64,000 nt of DNA, taken from MRBY01 sp943371005. Its GTDB lineage: Bacteria; Cyanobacteriota; Cyanobacteriia; Cyanobacteriales; MRBY01. The DNA lies in assembly GCA_943371005.1 (NCBI GenBank), contig CALRTB020000017.1, forward strand, positions 1 to 64,000, given 5' to 3'. Positions 15,330 to 24,202 of the stretch are shown piece after piece. The notes under the pieces were generated by a model. That model did not search any database, had not been told where the DNA came from, and saw nothing but the letters and a program-made list of their open reading frames with translations. Within the stretch, counting starts at the first letter, position 1; each line of letters begins with the position of its first letter. A program made the position numbers and the translations under genes.

Positions 15330-16949
15330 ATGACGAAACAGACAATCGGTTCTGGTCGATATCAAGTTCTCCGTGAGTTGGGTAGTGGAGGATTTGGCGT
15401 CACATACCTTGTAAAAGACAGCTACATGCCCTCCCAACCCATCCGTGTCGCGAAGCAGCTTCGACCCCTTGAAGACCAATCTGAAATCTATCGTCTGGTG
15501 CAGGAACGGTTTCAACGGGAAGCCGTATTACTAGAAGAACTCGGCAGTAATCCCCAAATTCCGAGCCTCTATGCCTATTTTGAAGAAGAAGGCAAATTCT
15601 ATCTGGTTCAGGAATACATCGAAGGCCAAACCCTAGAAGCACTCCTAAAAAATGAAGGGCCCCAGTCCGCCACCACAGTCCGGCAAATCTTGGTTGATAC
15701 CCTCGATATTTTGGAATTTATCGAAACCAAACAAATTATCCACCGGGACATTAAGCCAGAAAATATTATTCTGCGCGAGGCGGACAAAAAACCTGTGCTG
15801 ATTGACTTTGGTGCAGTCCGGGAAATTATGGGCACCCAAATGATGAGCAGTGGTGCTGCTGCAAAAAGCTCCATTGTGATCGGGACACCTGGATTCATGC
15901 CCCCAGAACAGGCGTCCGGTCGGCCCGTTTTTTCGAGCGACTTGTACGCCCTCGCCCTGACGATGGTCTATCTCCTCACCGGGGTGATGCCCCAAGATTT
16001 TCAACATGATCCCATCACCGGGGAATTAACCTGGCCCAGTCAAAATATCGCGGATCAACATCTGGTGGCGGTGTTGAATTTTGCCATTAAACCTAATCCG
16101 AAAGAGCGGTTTATGACGGCCAAGGCGATGCGGGCGGCCCTCACAGCGGCAATGCCCAACAACCAAGCCACGGAGGTTGTGCCAGAAATTTTACCGACCA
16201 TCGTTGCCTCTACCATTGCCACAGCACCGGTTGGGACAGGTTCTAATGCTAATGCGCCGGCTGGTACGCCAGTGACACCCGCAACAGAGATTTCCGGAGG
16301 CGGCCAAGCGCCGCCAAACTATCACGTGGCCGAAGAGCTTTCTTTTGCGGCGGCAGATTTACAGCAGGGCAGTTCCAAAAAACGTGGTGCTCCCTGGGGA
16401 TTGCTTCTGGGTTTGGGGCTACTAGGACTTGGTGGTTACCAACTTTATCAAGTGGTGCAGCAACGTCAAATTGCCGGGGAAGTGCAACCGGGGGTGACAC
16501 CTGATAATCCGGATTCGGGGACAACGCCACCGGAAAATGGCGCAAGTCCAGATCCTACCAATCCTGATCCGACCACGCCAGTGACTCCGACCACACCAGA
16601 GACACCAACTACGCCCGATCCGGTTGTGACCCCCCCGACTGATGGCGTCTTTTTTGGGGCGATCGCCTTTTCGGAGGCCACGGGGGAATATGGCTATGTG
16701 ATTGATGTGCCCACCCAAGCAGAGGCAGAACAAGCGGCGGTGGAAGATTGCGAATTTTTTGCGGAGTCCGGTGATTGCCAGGCATTAGTGTGGTTCCGCA
16801 ATGCCTGTGGGGCGATCGCCATGGGGCCAGAGGCCTATGGTAGTGGCTGGGGCGAGGACATTGAAAGCGCCGAGGCAGTAGCCCTGGATGTTTGCAGTCA
16901 GTTTGGCTCCGGCTGTGAGGTGGTCGATTCTGTCTGCACAAGTCAGTAG
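15330..16949 (+). CDS. Ser/Thr protein kinase with membrane helix and DUF4189 domain
   Basis: A 539-residue Hanks-type kinase. Visible motifs: glycine loop GSGGFG (18-23), lysine K42 (VAK), HRDIKPEN (138-145), DFG (159-161), and GTPGFMPPEQ for the activation-loop end. A Pro/Thr-rich linker leads to one membrane helix (about 353-375, GLLLGLGLLGLGGYQLY), then a long Pro-Thr-rich stalk and a C-terminal DUF4189 domain (about 450-535) with at least six Cys, likely disulfide-bonded outside the membrane. This is a sensor-type kinase: external domain, internal kinase. All catalytic residues are present. It follows the two FHA genes by 171 bases and could supply the phosphothreonines they read. Confidence 0.88.
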   Translation: MTKQTIGSGRYQVLRELGSGGFGVTYLVKDSYMPSQPIRVAKQLRPLEDQSEIYRLVQERFQREAVLLEELGSNPQIPSLYAYFEEEGKFYLVQEYIEGQTLEALLKNEGPQSATTVRQILVDTLDILEFIETKQIIHRDIKPENIILREADKKPVLIDFGAVREIMGTQMMSSGAAAKSSIVIGTPGFMPPEQASGRPVFSSDLYALALTMVYLLTGVMPQDFQHDPITGELTWPSQNIADQHLVAVLNFAIKPNPKERFMTAKAMRAALTAAMPNNQATEVVPEILPTIVASTIATAPVGTGSNANAPAGTPVTPATEISGGGQAPPNYHVAEELSFAAADLQQGSSKKRGAPWGLLLGLGLLGLGGYQLYQVVQQRQIAGEVQPGVTPDNPDSGTTPPENGASPDPTNPDPTTPVTPTTPETPTTPDPVVTPPTDGVFFGAIAFSEATGEYGYVIDVPTQAEAEQAAVEDCEFFAESGDCQALVWFRNACGAIAMGPEAYGSGWGEDIESAEAVALDVCSQFGSGCEVVDSVCTSQ

Positions 16950-17017
16950 CCGTTGTGGGCCGGGCTTCCCAGGGGGTAGAGTAGTGATTAATTTGAATTT
17001 TCTGGGATTGTTCCACC

Positions 17018-18955
17018 ATGGCTACTCCGCAAACCGCCCCCTACGGCACTTGGCGATCGCCGATTACTTCTGACCTGATCGTTTCGAGCAGCATTGGTCT
17101 AGGGGCGGTGGCCTGGGCCGGTGAAACCCTCTATTGGTTAGAGGGCAGACCCCAGGAAAAAGGGCGCAATGTGCTAGTAAAACGAAGCGCTGACGGAAGT
17201 GCGGTAGACATTACGCCGCCGGATTTCAATGTGCGTAGTCGTGTCCATGAGTATGGTGGTGGCGCGTTTTTAATTCTTGAAAATGGCACTGTCTATTTTT
17301 CCAACGATGGTGATCGCCGCCTCTATGTCCAAAAGCCAAACCAAGAACCCCAGGCCTTAACCCCAGAAAATCAACGCCGTTATGCCGATTTTATTCTCGA
17401 TGCAGCCCACAATCGCCTAATCTGCGTTAGTGAAGACCACAGTGTTGCAGGCCACGAACCGAAAAATGATCTGGTGGCGATCGCCCTCGATTCCGGCGAC
17501 ATTCAAGTTTTAGTTGAAGGCAATGATTTTTATACCTCACCCCGTCTTTCTCCCGATGGGAAAACCATCGCCTGGGTCAGTTGGGATCACCCCGATATGC
17601 CCTGGGACAATAGCCAACTCTGGATTGCTGAGATTCAAGCGGATGGTACTTTAGGGGAGAAAACCTTGGTGGCTGGGGGCAATGGTGAATCCGTGGTCGA
17701 ACCCCGCTGGTCGCCCGGTGGTGTGTTGTATTTCAGTGGCGATCGCAGCGGCTATTGGAACCTTTATCGTTATGCCGATGGTGAGTCCCAAGCCGTCTAT
17801 CCCGCCGAAGCAGAGTTTGGTTATCCTCACTGGGTATTTGGGGAAGCGATCCTGGGCTTTGTCGATGAAACGACCCTGGTATGCACTTACAACGACCACG
17901 GCACCTGGAAACTCGCCACCCTCAATCCTGATCGCCGCGCCCTCACGCCGATCCCCGTCCCCTACAGCAGCATTAGTGATCTCCAGGTACAGGGGGAAAC
18001 CATTGCTTTTATCGGCGGCGCGGCCACCCAACCCACTGCCATCGTTACTCTGGATCTGTTTACGGGGGAAACGGTGCGGGTCAAGGAAGCTAGCACGTTA
18101 AAAATTGATCCCGGCTACCTTTCTCAACCCCAGGCCATTGAATTCCCCACAGAAAACGGTCTCACCGCCCACGCCTGGTATTACCCGCCCACGAACCAAG
18201 ATTTCCAAGCTCCTGCCGATACAGCACCGCCTCTGTTGGTGAAGAGTCACGGTGGCCCCACGGCGATGGCTTCAGCGAGCTTAAATCTGCGGATTCAATA
18301 TTGGACGAGTCGCGGTTTTGCCTTTGTGGATGTGAACTACGGTGGTAGCACGGGTTACGGTCGAGACTATCACCAGCGCTTGGATGGCAATTGGGGCATT
18401 GTCGATGTGCAGGATTGCGTCAACGTGGCGAAATATCTCGTCGAAAAGGGATTGGCCGACGGGGAAAAATTGGCGATCGCCGGCGGCAGTGCGGGGGGAT
18501 ACACAACCTTAGCCGCTTTGACTTTCCATGATGTCTTTAAGGCCGGGGCCAGCTATTATGGCATTTCTGACCTGGAGGTGCTCGCCACCGACACCCACAA
18601 ATTTGAGGCCCGTTACCTCGACCGCCTCATCGGTCAATATCCCGCAGAAAAAGAAAAATACGTCAGGCGATCGCCAATCCACTTCACCGAAAAGCTCGCC
18701 TGTCCTGTTATTTTCTTCCAGGGCTTAGAAGATAAAGTGGTCCCCCCGAACCAAGCGGAGCTGATGGTGGAAGCGATTAAATCAAAAGGTTTACCCGTTG
18801 CCTATGTGCCCTTTGAGGGGGAGCAGCACGGTTTTCGCCAGGCTGAAAATATCAAAAAAGCCCTCGACAGTGAATTTTATTTCTACAGTCAAATCTTTGG
18901 CTTTACCCCGGCCGAGGCCCTCGAACCCGTGGAAATTATCGGAAAGTCGGCGTAA
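17018..18955 (+). CDS. S9 family prolyl oligopeptidase-type peptidase
   Basis: A 645-residue serine peptidase. Residues ~20-390 form a beta-propeller with WD40-like/TolB-type repeats (PRLSPDGKTIAWVSWDHPDMPW, EPRWSPGG). The C-terminal alpha/beta hydrolase holds the nucleophile in GGSAGGY (about residue 490), an Asp in FFQGLEDKVVPPNQ and His in EGEQHGF, completing the triad. Related proteins are dipeptidyl aminopeptidases/acylaminoacyl peptidases. No signal peptide is visible, so it is cytoplasmic. Start ATG 17018 follows a short gap after the kinase gene. A tnpB element lies 106 bases downstream. Confidence 0.9.
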   Translation: MATPQTAPYGTWRSPITSDLIVSSSIGLGAVAWAGETLYWLEGRPQEKGRNVLVKRSADGSAVDITPPDFNVRSRVHEYGGGAFLILENGTVYFSNDGDRRLYVQKPNQEPQALTPENQRRYADFILDAAHNRLICVSEDHSVAGHEPKNDLVAIALDSGDIQVLVEGNDFYTSPRLSPDGKTIAWVSWDHPDMPWDNSQLWIAEIQADGTLGEKTLVAGGNGESVVEPRWSPGGVLYFSGDRSGYWNLYRYADGESQAVYPAEAEFGYPHWVFGEAILGFVDETTLVCTYNDHGTWKLATLNPDRRALTPIPVPYSSISDLQVQGETIAFIGGAATQPTAIVTLDLFTGETVRVKEASTLKIDPGYLSQPQAIEFPTENGLTAHAWYYPPTNQDFQAPADTAPPLLVKSHGGPTAMASASLNLRIQYWTSRGFAFVDVNYGGSTGYGRDYHQRLDGNWGIVDVQDCVNVAKYLVEKGLADGEKLAIAGGSAGGYTTLAALTFHDVFKAGASYYGISDLEVLATDTHKFEARYLDRLIGQYPAEKEKYVRRSPIHFTEKLACPVIFFQGLEDKVVPPNQAELMVEAIKSKGLPVAYVPFEGEQHGFRQAENIKKALDSEFYFYSQIFGFTPAEALEPVEIIGKSA

Positions 18956-19061
18956 AACCCTGCCTTTTTTAGAGCGGGGATATAAGCCGAGCGACTGACC
19001 AAAGGGAAGAAGCAAGCCACACCTTCTATTTCATTTTAAAATACCCAGCATAAACATTGGA

Positions 19062-20270
19062 ATGATCGAACTAATGCTGATTCTTGAGTTTAAAGTTAAG
19101 GGTAAACCTGCTCAATACAGCGCCATTGACGAGGCTATTCGGACAACTCAGTTCATCCGGAATAAGTCTATCCGCTATTGGATGGATAATCCCAATGTCA
19201 CAAAGTACGACCTCAATAAACAATGCGCAGTATTGGCCAAGGAGTTTCCTTTTGCCAATGACTTAAACTCCCAGGCTAGACAATCTGCCGCTGAACGAGC
19301 ATGGTCTGCTATTGCTCGTTTTTACGACAATTGCAAGAAGAAAGTTGCAGGCAAAAAAGGCTATCCAAAATTCCAGAGAAATTGTCGCTCTGTGGAATAT
19401 AAAACTTCAGGGTGGAAGCTAGAGGACAATCGCAAATACATTGTCTTCACTGACAAAAAGAAGATTGGCCGATTAAAACTCTTGGGGAGCCGTGACCTGA
19501 ACTTCTACCAACCAGAGCAAATTAAGCGGGTGCGATTAGTTCGTCGTGCGGATGGCTACTATGCTCAGTTTGCGGTAAGTGTAGACCGTCAAGAATCAGT
19601 CATGCCATCAGGGAAAGCGATTGGGTTGGATGTGGGCTTAAAAGAGTTCTACACCGACTCTAATGGTTTTGCAGTGGAAAATCCTCGCTTTTTGCGTAAA
19701 GGGGAACAGCGGCTTAAACGAGCGCAACGTCTTGTTTCTCGCAAGCAAAAGGGAGGCAGTAATCGACGCAAGGCAATCAACAAACTAGGGAGAGTTCACC
19801 TGAAGATAAGTAGGCGGCGTAAAGACCATGCGGTGAAGTTAGCACGGTGCGTAATCACATCTAACGATGTAGTGGCCTATGAAGACTTACGGGTGAAAAA
19901 TCTAGTGAAAAACCATTGCCTAGCGAAATCGATTAACGATGCAAGTTGGTATCAGTTTCGGGTGTGGTTGGAGTATTTCGGCAAGGTGTTTGGGAAAATC
20001 ACCATTGCCGTACCACCCCACTACACAAGCCAGAACTGTAGTGCCTGTGGTCAAACGGTGCAGAAGTCTCTTTCAGTGCGGACTCATGTGTGTGAGTGTG
20101 GCTGTGAGCTAGACCGTGACCACAATGCAGCGATAAACATCTTGCGTTTAGGATTGAGTACGGTGGGGCACACCGGAATGTACGCTTTGGGAGATTTGAC
20201 CACTACTCTGGCTGAATCCGTTCTGTCAGGGCAAGTTGAATCGTTGAGCAAAGAATCCCCTCGCCTTTAG
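19062..20270 (+). mobile_element. tnpB: tnpB (IS200/IS605 OrfB), RNA-guided nuclease of a solitary element
   Basis: A 402-residue TnpB, the transposon-borne relative of Cas12 that cuts DNA guided by an RNA from the element's 3' end. The RuvC catalytic residues are visible in GLDVGLKEF (Asp), AYEDL (Glu) and ELDRDHNAA (Asp). The zinc finger CSACG...CECGC lies between the last two. The N-terminal helical region MLILEFKVKG...TQFIRNKSIRYWM is typical. It may start at 19062 or at the ATG 19074. No tnpA transposase neighbours it, so it would move only with help in trans. It contains no HIP1 site, unlike the genes on both sides, consistent with recent insertion. No internal stop is seen. Confidence 0.9.
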
Positions 20271-20278
20271 GCAGGGGA
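20256..20278 (+). repeat. right-end hairpin of the IS605-type element / 3' part of its guide RNA scaffold
   Basis: TCCCC (20256-20260) with GGGGA (20274-20278), plus inner GCC-TTTA-GGC (20263-20272), forms an imperfect hairpin spanning the tnpB stop. IS200/IS605 elements carry such hairpins near the right end, and the guide (omega) RNA scaffold ends there. The left end was not identified. Confidence 0.5.
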
Positions 20279-20301
20279 GTGTCAACAACCTCTAACCAGC
20301 C

Positions 20302-21501
20302 CTAACGAAAATTAACCGGATCTTGGTCGCGGCGGTGGCGCACGGGGATTGGTTCCCCTTGTCTCTCGCCAGCCAGTTTCGCGGTATTTTCCAAAGCCGT
20401 CCGTAAATGTTTTGCGGCATAGATGGACATATCTCTGGGCACATTCAGGCGATCGCGCAGATATCGCAGCGCTTTGTCAGAATCCTGGGGTGGTTCACAC
20501 ACTTCCCCGATGATCATCGCAGTCAGGGCACAGCGGAGGGCCTGGTCAAAAAATTGATCATTGGCAGGGTTAACCTTCACAATATTGCGGCGATGTTTAA
20601 TCACCCGATACAAGGCTTCCTGTTTCGCGTTGGCTGGCTCCGGATAACCCACATCCGGCAGACCGAACCACTCCCCCTCATCTACTCTTGTTTGATTGGC
20701 TAAAGCTTGGGGTTCCCCGTTGGCATAGCAACCGCCCATCTGGGGCGGCAAATCATGGACATGGGTATGGAAATCGCTCTGGGTGCCCCGGTAGGTGGGG
20801 CGGGTTTCCATGGCATCAAACCAAGCGTCAAACCGGGAATTTTCCTCCCGTAGCGAATAGCCTTTGTAATAGTAGAGACTGGCATTCATCCGCTCCACAT
20901 AGGGCGTGAAAATCACATCGACAACGCTAAATTCTTCGAGGAAGTAGGGGCCTGGGATGGCGGCTAGGGCTTCTTCTACCTGCTGCACCACCTGGATAAA
21001 CTTACGACGACCTTCTTTATCTTGTCCGGGAAATAGTGGTGGCCGACAGAGCCAATTGCACCAGGCACGGAATAATAATCTTTCGAGGCGACGCAGGGGC
21101 AAAACTCTAGGATCCGTCAGGCTGAAAGTAAGCGGCCCAAATGCCTGTTCTAGGGCGAGTAAAATATCATCACTCTCGGTGATCATGCGGCCATCGAGTT
21201 CCAGGGCCGGGAGCATGCCGGAGGGGACTTTTTGTTTATACCAGGCTTCTTTTTCGCCATAGCAAAACATCGTCACTTTTTTGATGCGGTAGGGGATGCG
21301 CTTTTCCTCTAGCCAGAGCCAGACTTTTTGGCAGTAGGGACACCAGGCGTGGTTGTCGCGGTAGAACGTTACCCGGATATCTTTTTCTGACTGGCCAAAG
21401 AGCCGTAAGCAGGATTGGGCATTGGTTGGGCCATTTTCGTAGTCAAGCTGAAAATCAGTGAGGGCTTCGAGTTCTGGCCAACTGAGGGGAGCAAGGGTCA
21501 T
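20302..21501 (-). CDS. glutathione S-transferase family protein (glutathionyl-hydroquinone-reductase-like)
   Basis: A 399-residue protein with a thioredoxin-fold N-terminal half containing the Cys motif WCPYCQKV (about residues 54-61) and IPSGML-type cis-proline loop (VPSGMLPALELDG), followed by an all-helical GST C-domain and a cyanobacteria/plant-specific extension. A CPYC centre suggests glutaredoxin-like chemistry rather than conjugation. I start at ATG 21501 (MTLAPLSWPEL); the frame extends 30 codons further upstream without a better ribosome site. It lies between tnpB and mscS and shows no sign of disruption. Confidence 0.75.
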   Translation of the reverse strand: MTLAPLSWPELEALTDFQLDYENGPTNAQSCLRLFGQSEKDIRVTFYRDNHAWCPYCQKVWLWLEEKRIPYRIKKVTMFCYGEKEAWYKQKVPSGMLPALELDGRMITESDDILLALEQAFGPLTFSLTDPRVLPLRRLERLLFRAWCNWLCRPPLFPGQDKEGRRKFIQVVQQVEEALAAIPGPYFLEEFSVVDVIFTPYVERMNASLYYYKGYSLREENSRFDAWFDAMETRPTYRGTQSDFHTHVHDLPPQMGGCYANGEPQALANQTRVDEGEWFGLPDVGYPEPANAKQEALYRVIKHRRNIVKVNPANDQFFDQALRCALTAMIIGEVCEPPQDSDKALRYLRDRLNVPRDMSIYAAKHLRTALENTAKLAGERQGEPIPVRHRRDQDPVNFR

Positions 21502-21572
21502 CGCTTTTGGGGAAATACGCAACAGTTGATCATTATGGCGAATTTTGTCGATCCGGGGTGGTGTGGAGCCAG

Positions 21573-21601
21573 AAAAAACCCCCAAAATCAAAACTTGGGG
21601 G
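21573..21601 (-). terminator. terminator of mscS
   Basis: Minus-strand hairpin CCCCCAA-(9)-TTGGGGG (21601-21595 with 21585-21579) followed by six T (21578-21573). It lies just after the mechanosensitive-channel gene. Confidence 0.85.
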
Positions 21602-21628
21602 CAGCATTGCGATCAATCATCCAGAGAA

Positions 21629-22720
21629 TTAACTGGCAGTTTCCGGGGCGATCGCCTTTTCTGCATCGGCATTTAAACCTTGGACGTAGGTCACATTTGT
21701 CGGATAAGCGAATTCAATGTTCCGCTGGGCAAAGGCTTCAAAGATGGCCAGGTTAATTTTCTGTTGGGTGTCCATGTAGAGGGCGTAGTCGCTACTTTCA
21801 ACGTAGTAGACAATTTCGTAGTTCAAACTAAAGTCGCCGTAGCTGGCAAAGTGAGCCCGGTCGAAACTAACCTGTTCCTGGGCGCTAATGATGTCCTGGA
21901 TAAGGGCGGGAATAATTTCTAACTTTTCTTTAGGCGTTTCGTACAGGACTCCAAGACTAAAGACAATCCGTCGCCGCTTCATGTGCTTAAAGTTCCGGAT
22001 GCGGGAGCCTGTGAGGTCGGTATTGGCCATGACGATTTCTTCGCCACTGAGACTCTTCAGCCTAGTGGTTTTGATGCCGATGTATTCGACAGTACCGATA
22101 AAATCACCAACGATAATAAAGTCTCCTAGGGCAAAGGGACGGTCGAGGACAATGGAAAAATAACTGAATAAGTCCGTTAAGATCCCCTGGGCGGCAAAGG
22201 CGATCGCCAAACCCCCAATCCCCAAACTAGCGACCACCGCCGAAATATCAAAGCCGAGGTTATCCAGGAGGAAGACCGCACCCACGGCCCAAAGGATGGC
22301 CCGCAAAATTGGCATCAGCGCACTAAAACTCTGCTCTAGCTCAATGTCTCCCTTGCGTAGGAGGTAGGAACGAATCGCATATTCGGCCAATTGAGAAATG
22401 AGTTGAATGCCAATAATCGTCGTGGCAATAACAGTCAAAGCTCGCACCGCTTGGTTCAGAATGGGGTGCAAGTTGAGATTCCCAATCGCCAAAAAAACGT
22501 TCCCCACATAGAGGAGACGCACTAAAGACTGGCTGAGAATTTTTGTGATGCGCGGATCGAGGGTTGTTTGGGTCTTTTTGGCCCATCGCCGCAGTGAACT
22601 GAGAATGAGCGCCCTGAACCCATTGATCAGGAGAAAGCCCACCACCAGCACGGCGATCGCCATGGCATAGGCGGCGAGGGTATTCCCCAAAATACTTCGG
22701 GTAAGAAAATCTAAATTCAT
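21629..22720 (-). CDS. mscS: mechanosensitive ion channel, MscS family
   Basis: A 363-residue channel protein. There are three or so N-terminal membrane helices, then the pore helix and beta domain with LGIGGLAIAFAAQGILTDLFSYFSIVLDRPFALGDFIIVGDFIGTVE split over the MscS signature (about residues 160-215). The C-terminal domain is about 100 residues. MscS channels open under membrane tension to release solutes on osmotic downshock. ATG 22720 (MNLDFLTRSILG) is chosen; the frame continues 37 codons upstream with a further hydrophobic run, so a longer form cannot be excluded. No clear ribosome site in either case. Confidence 0.87.
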   Translation of the reverse strand: MNLDFLTRSILGNTLAAYAMAIAVLVVGFLLINGFRALILSSLRRWAKKTQTTLDPRITKILSQSLVRLLYVGNVFLAIGNLNLHPILNQAVRALTVIATTIIGIQLISQLAEYAIRSYLLRKGDIELEQSFSALMPILRAILWAVGAVFLLDNLGFDISAVVASLGIGGLAIAFAAQGILTDLFSYFSIVLDRPFALGDFIIVGDFIGTVEYIGIKTTRLKSLSGEEIVMANTDLTGSRIRNFKHMKRRRIVFSLGVLYETPKEKLEIIPALIQDIISAQEQVSFDRAHFASYGDFSLNYEIVYYVESSDYALYMDTQQKINLAIFEAFAQRNIEFAYPTNVTYVQGLNADAEKAIAPETAS

Positions 22721-22960
22721 AAAAAAAGATGCTTGAAGCTGCGTAAAAATCAAAAAAACAGTGAACATTTTGCAGTAAATGCCCGTCCAACTTAACAAAA
22801 ATACATAGAATCCGCTTCTAGTTAATGGCATAAAAGCAATCTTTCCTGGGGTAGATTTTTTAATTCTTGAATTTCCGAAAATGGCGATCGCCTGCCTCCC
22901 TGCCCGGATCAGTTAGGATAATTTGAGCCCTTTTTGCCGCAATTCACGCCAACTCAACCC

Positions 22961-23950
22961 ATGAATATCTTGCTCCTTGCCCTGGGGATCAGTGCCACAA
23001 TTTTGGCGATCGCCCTCATTAGCTATCTGCTGACAGCCCGCCGTTACCAATCTGCCGACACCGTCGCCGACTCCTACGACGAATGGACCGAAGACGGCAT
23101 CCTGGAATATTACTGGGGCGAACACATTCACCTTGGTCACTATGGCAACCCCCCGAGGGCGAAAAATTTCCTCAAAGCCAAGGCAGATTTTGTCCATGAG
23201 ATGGTGCGCTGGGGCGGTTTGGATCAATTACCCCCTGGAACCAAAGTGCTGGATGTGGGCTGTGGCATCGGTGGCAGTAGCCGCATCCTCGCGCGAGACT
23301 ATGGCTTTGACGTTACTGGGATCACCATCAGTCCCAAGCAAGTGGAGCGGGCGACTCAACTGACCCCACCGGGATTGACTGCTAAATTTGCCGTTGATGA
23401 TGCGATGAATTTATCCTTCGCCGATGGCAGCTTCGATGTGGTTTGGTCCGTAGAAGCTGGCCCCCACATGCCCGATAAAGCCGTTTTCGCTCAGGAACTG
23501 CTGCGGGTACTGAAACCAGGTGGTAAATTAGTCGTCGCTGACTGGAACCAACGGGACGATCGCCAAATTCCCCTCAACTGGTGGGAAAAACCTGTGATGA
23601 CCCAACTCCTTGACCAATGGGCGCACCCGAAATTTTCGAGTATCGAAGGCTTTTCGGAACTGCTAGAGGAGACGGGGTTCGTCAAAGATCAAGTAATCAA
23701 CGCTGATTGGAGCCAAGAAACGCTTCCTTCCTGGTTGCACACGATTTGGGTGGGAGCAATTCGGCCCTGGGGCTGGCTGCAATACGGTTTACCTGGTTTT
23801 ATTAAATCAGTGCGGGAAATTCCCACCATTCTGCTGATGCGTCTAGCCTTTGGCACGGGCCTTTGTCGGTTTGGGATGTTCCAGGCGGTGCGGGGCGAGG
23901 GCAACCCAGTGACTGAAAATCGGACAACCCAGCAGGCTGTCTCCCGTTAG
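22961..23950 (+). CDS. MPBQ/MSBQ-type methyltransferase (tocopherol and plastoquinone synthesis)
   Basis: A 329-residue SAM-dependent methyltransferase with one N-terminal membrane helix (about 5-23). Motif I is VLDVGCGIGGSSR (about 101-113) and WSVEAGPHMPDK is motif II. It closely resembles what I remember of Synechocystis Sll0418, which methylates 2-methyl-6-phytyl- and solanesyl-benzoquinol in the thylakoid or inner membrane. The shared pieces include TARRYQSADTVADSYDEWTE and WTEDGILEYYWGEHIHLGHY. ATG 22961 gives the family's usual beginning; a TTG 27 bases upstream is less likely. tRNA-Glu follows. Confidence 0.85.
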   Translation: MNILLLALGISATILAIALISYLLTARRYQSADTVADSYDEWTEDGILEYYWGEHIHLGHYGNPPRAKNFLKAKADFVHEMVRWGGLDQLPPGTKVLDVGCGIGGSSRILARDYGFDVTGITISPKQVERATQLTPPGLTAKFAVDDAMNLSFADGSFDVVWSVEAGPHMPDKAVFAQELLRVLKPGGKLVVADWNQRDDRQIPLNWWEKPVMTQLLDQWAHPKFSSIEGFSELLEETGFVKDQVINADWSQETLPSWLHTIWVGAIRPWGWLQYGLPGFIKSVREIPTILLMRLAFGTGLCRFGMFQAVRGEGNPVTENRTTQQAVSR

Positions 23951-23982
23951 ATGAATCACCTCAAAAAGTTTTGAAAAAAGGC

Positions 23983-24011
23983 TTGACATCTCAAAATTCT
24001 TCAGTTAGATT
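23983..24011 (+). promoter_or_regulatory. probable promoter of tRNA-Glu
   Basis: TTGACA (23983-23988) is followed after 17 bases by TAGATT (24006-24011), a fair sigma-70 pair, about 55 bases ahead of the tRNA. Confidence 0.5.
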
Positions 24012-24066
24012 GTATAACTGTGAGTCGCAAGCGAAATAAACAAAAACGCTTCTACTCAGTCCGCAA

Positions 24067-24139
24067 GCCCCCATCGTCTAGTGGCCTAGGACACCTCCCT
24101 TTCACGGAGGCGACAGGGATTCGAATTCCCTTGGGGGTA
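24067..24139 (+). tRNA. trnE: tRNA-Glu (anticodon TTC)
   Basis: A 73-base cloverleaf. The acceptor is GCCCCCA with TGGGGGT and discriminator A. The D loop contains CTAGTGGCCTAG. The anticodon arm is CCTCC-CTTTCAC-GGAGG, giving TTC, and the T arm is AGGGA-TTCGAAT-TCCCT. In cyanobacteria this tRNA also delivers glutamate for 5-aminolevulinate and hence chlorophyll, haem and bilin synthesis. CCA is not encoded. Confidence 0.96.
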
Positions 24140-24146
24140 CTAAACA

Positions 24147-24182
24147 AAAAAAGAGCTTCAGTTTCGGCTGGGGCTCTTTTTG
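24147..24182 (+). terminator. terminator of tRNA-Glu
   Basis: AAAAGAGC (from about 24149) pairs with GCTCTTTT (24173-24180), with inner CAG/CTG, and the hairpin ends in a T run. Confidence 0.8.
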
Positions 24183-24202
24183 CATTGAGGCATTGTTGAA
24201 TT

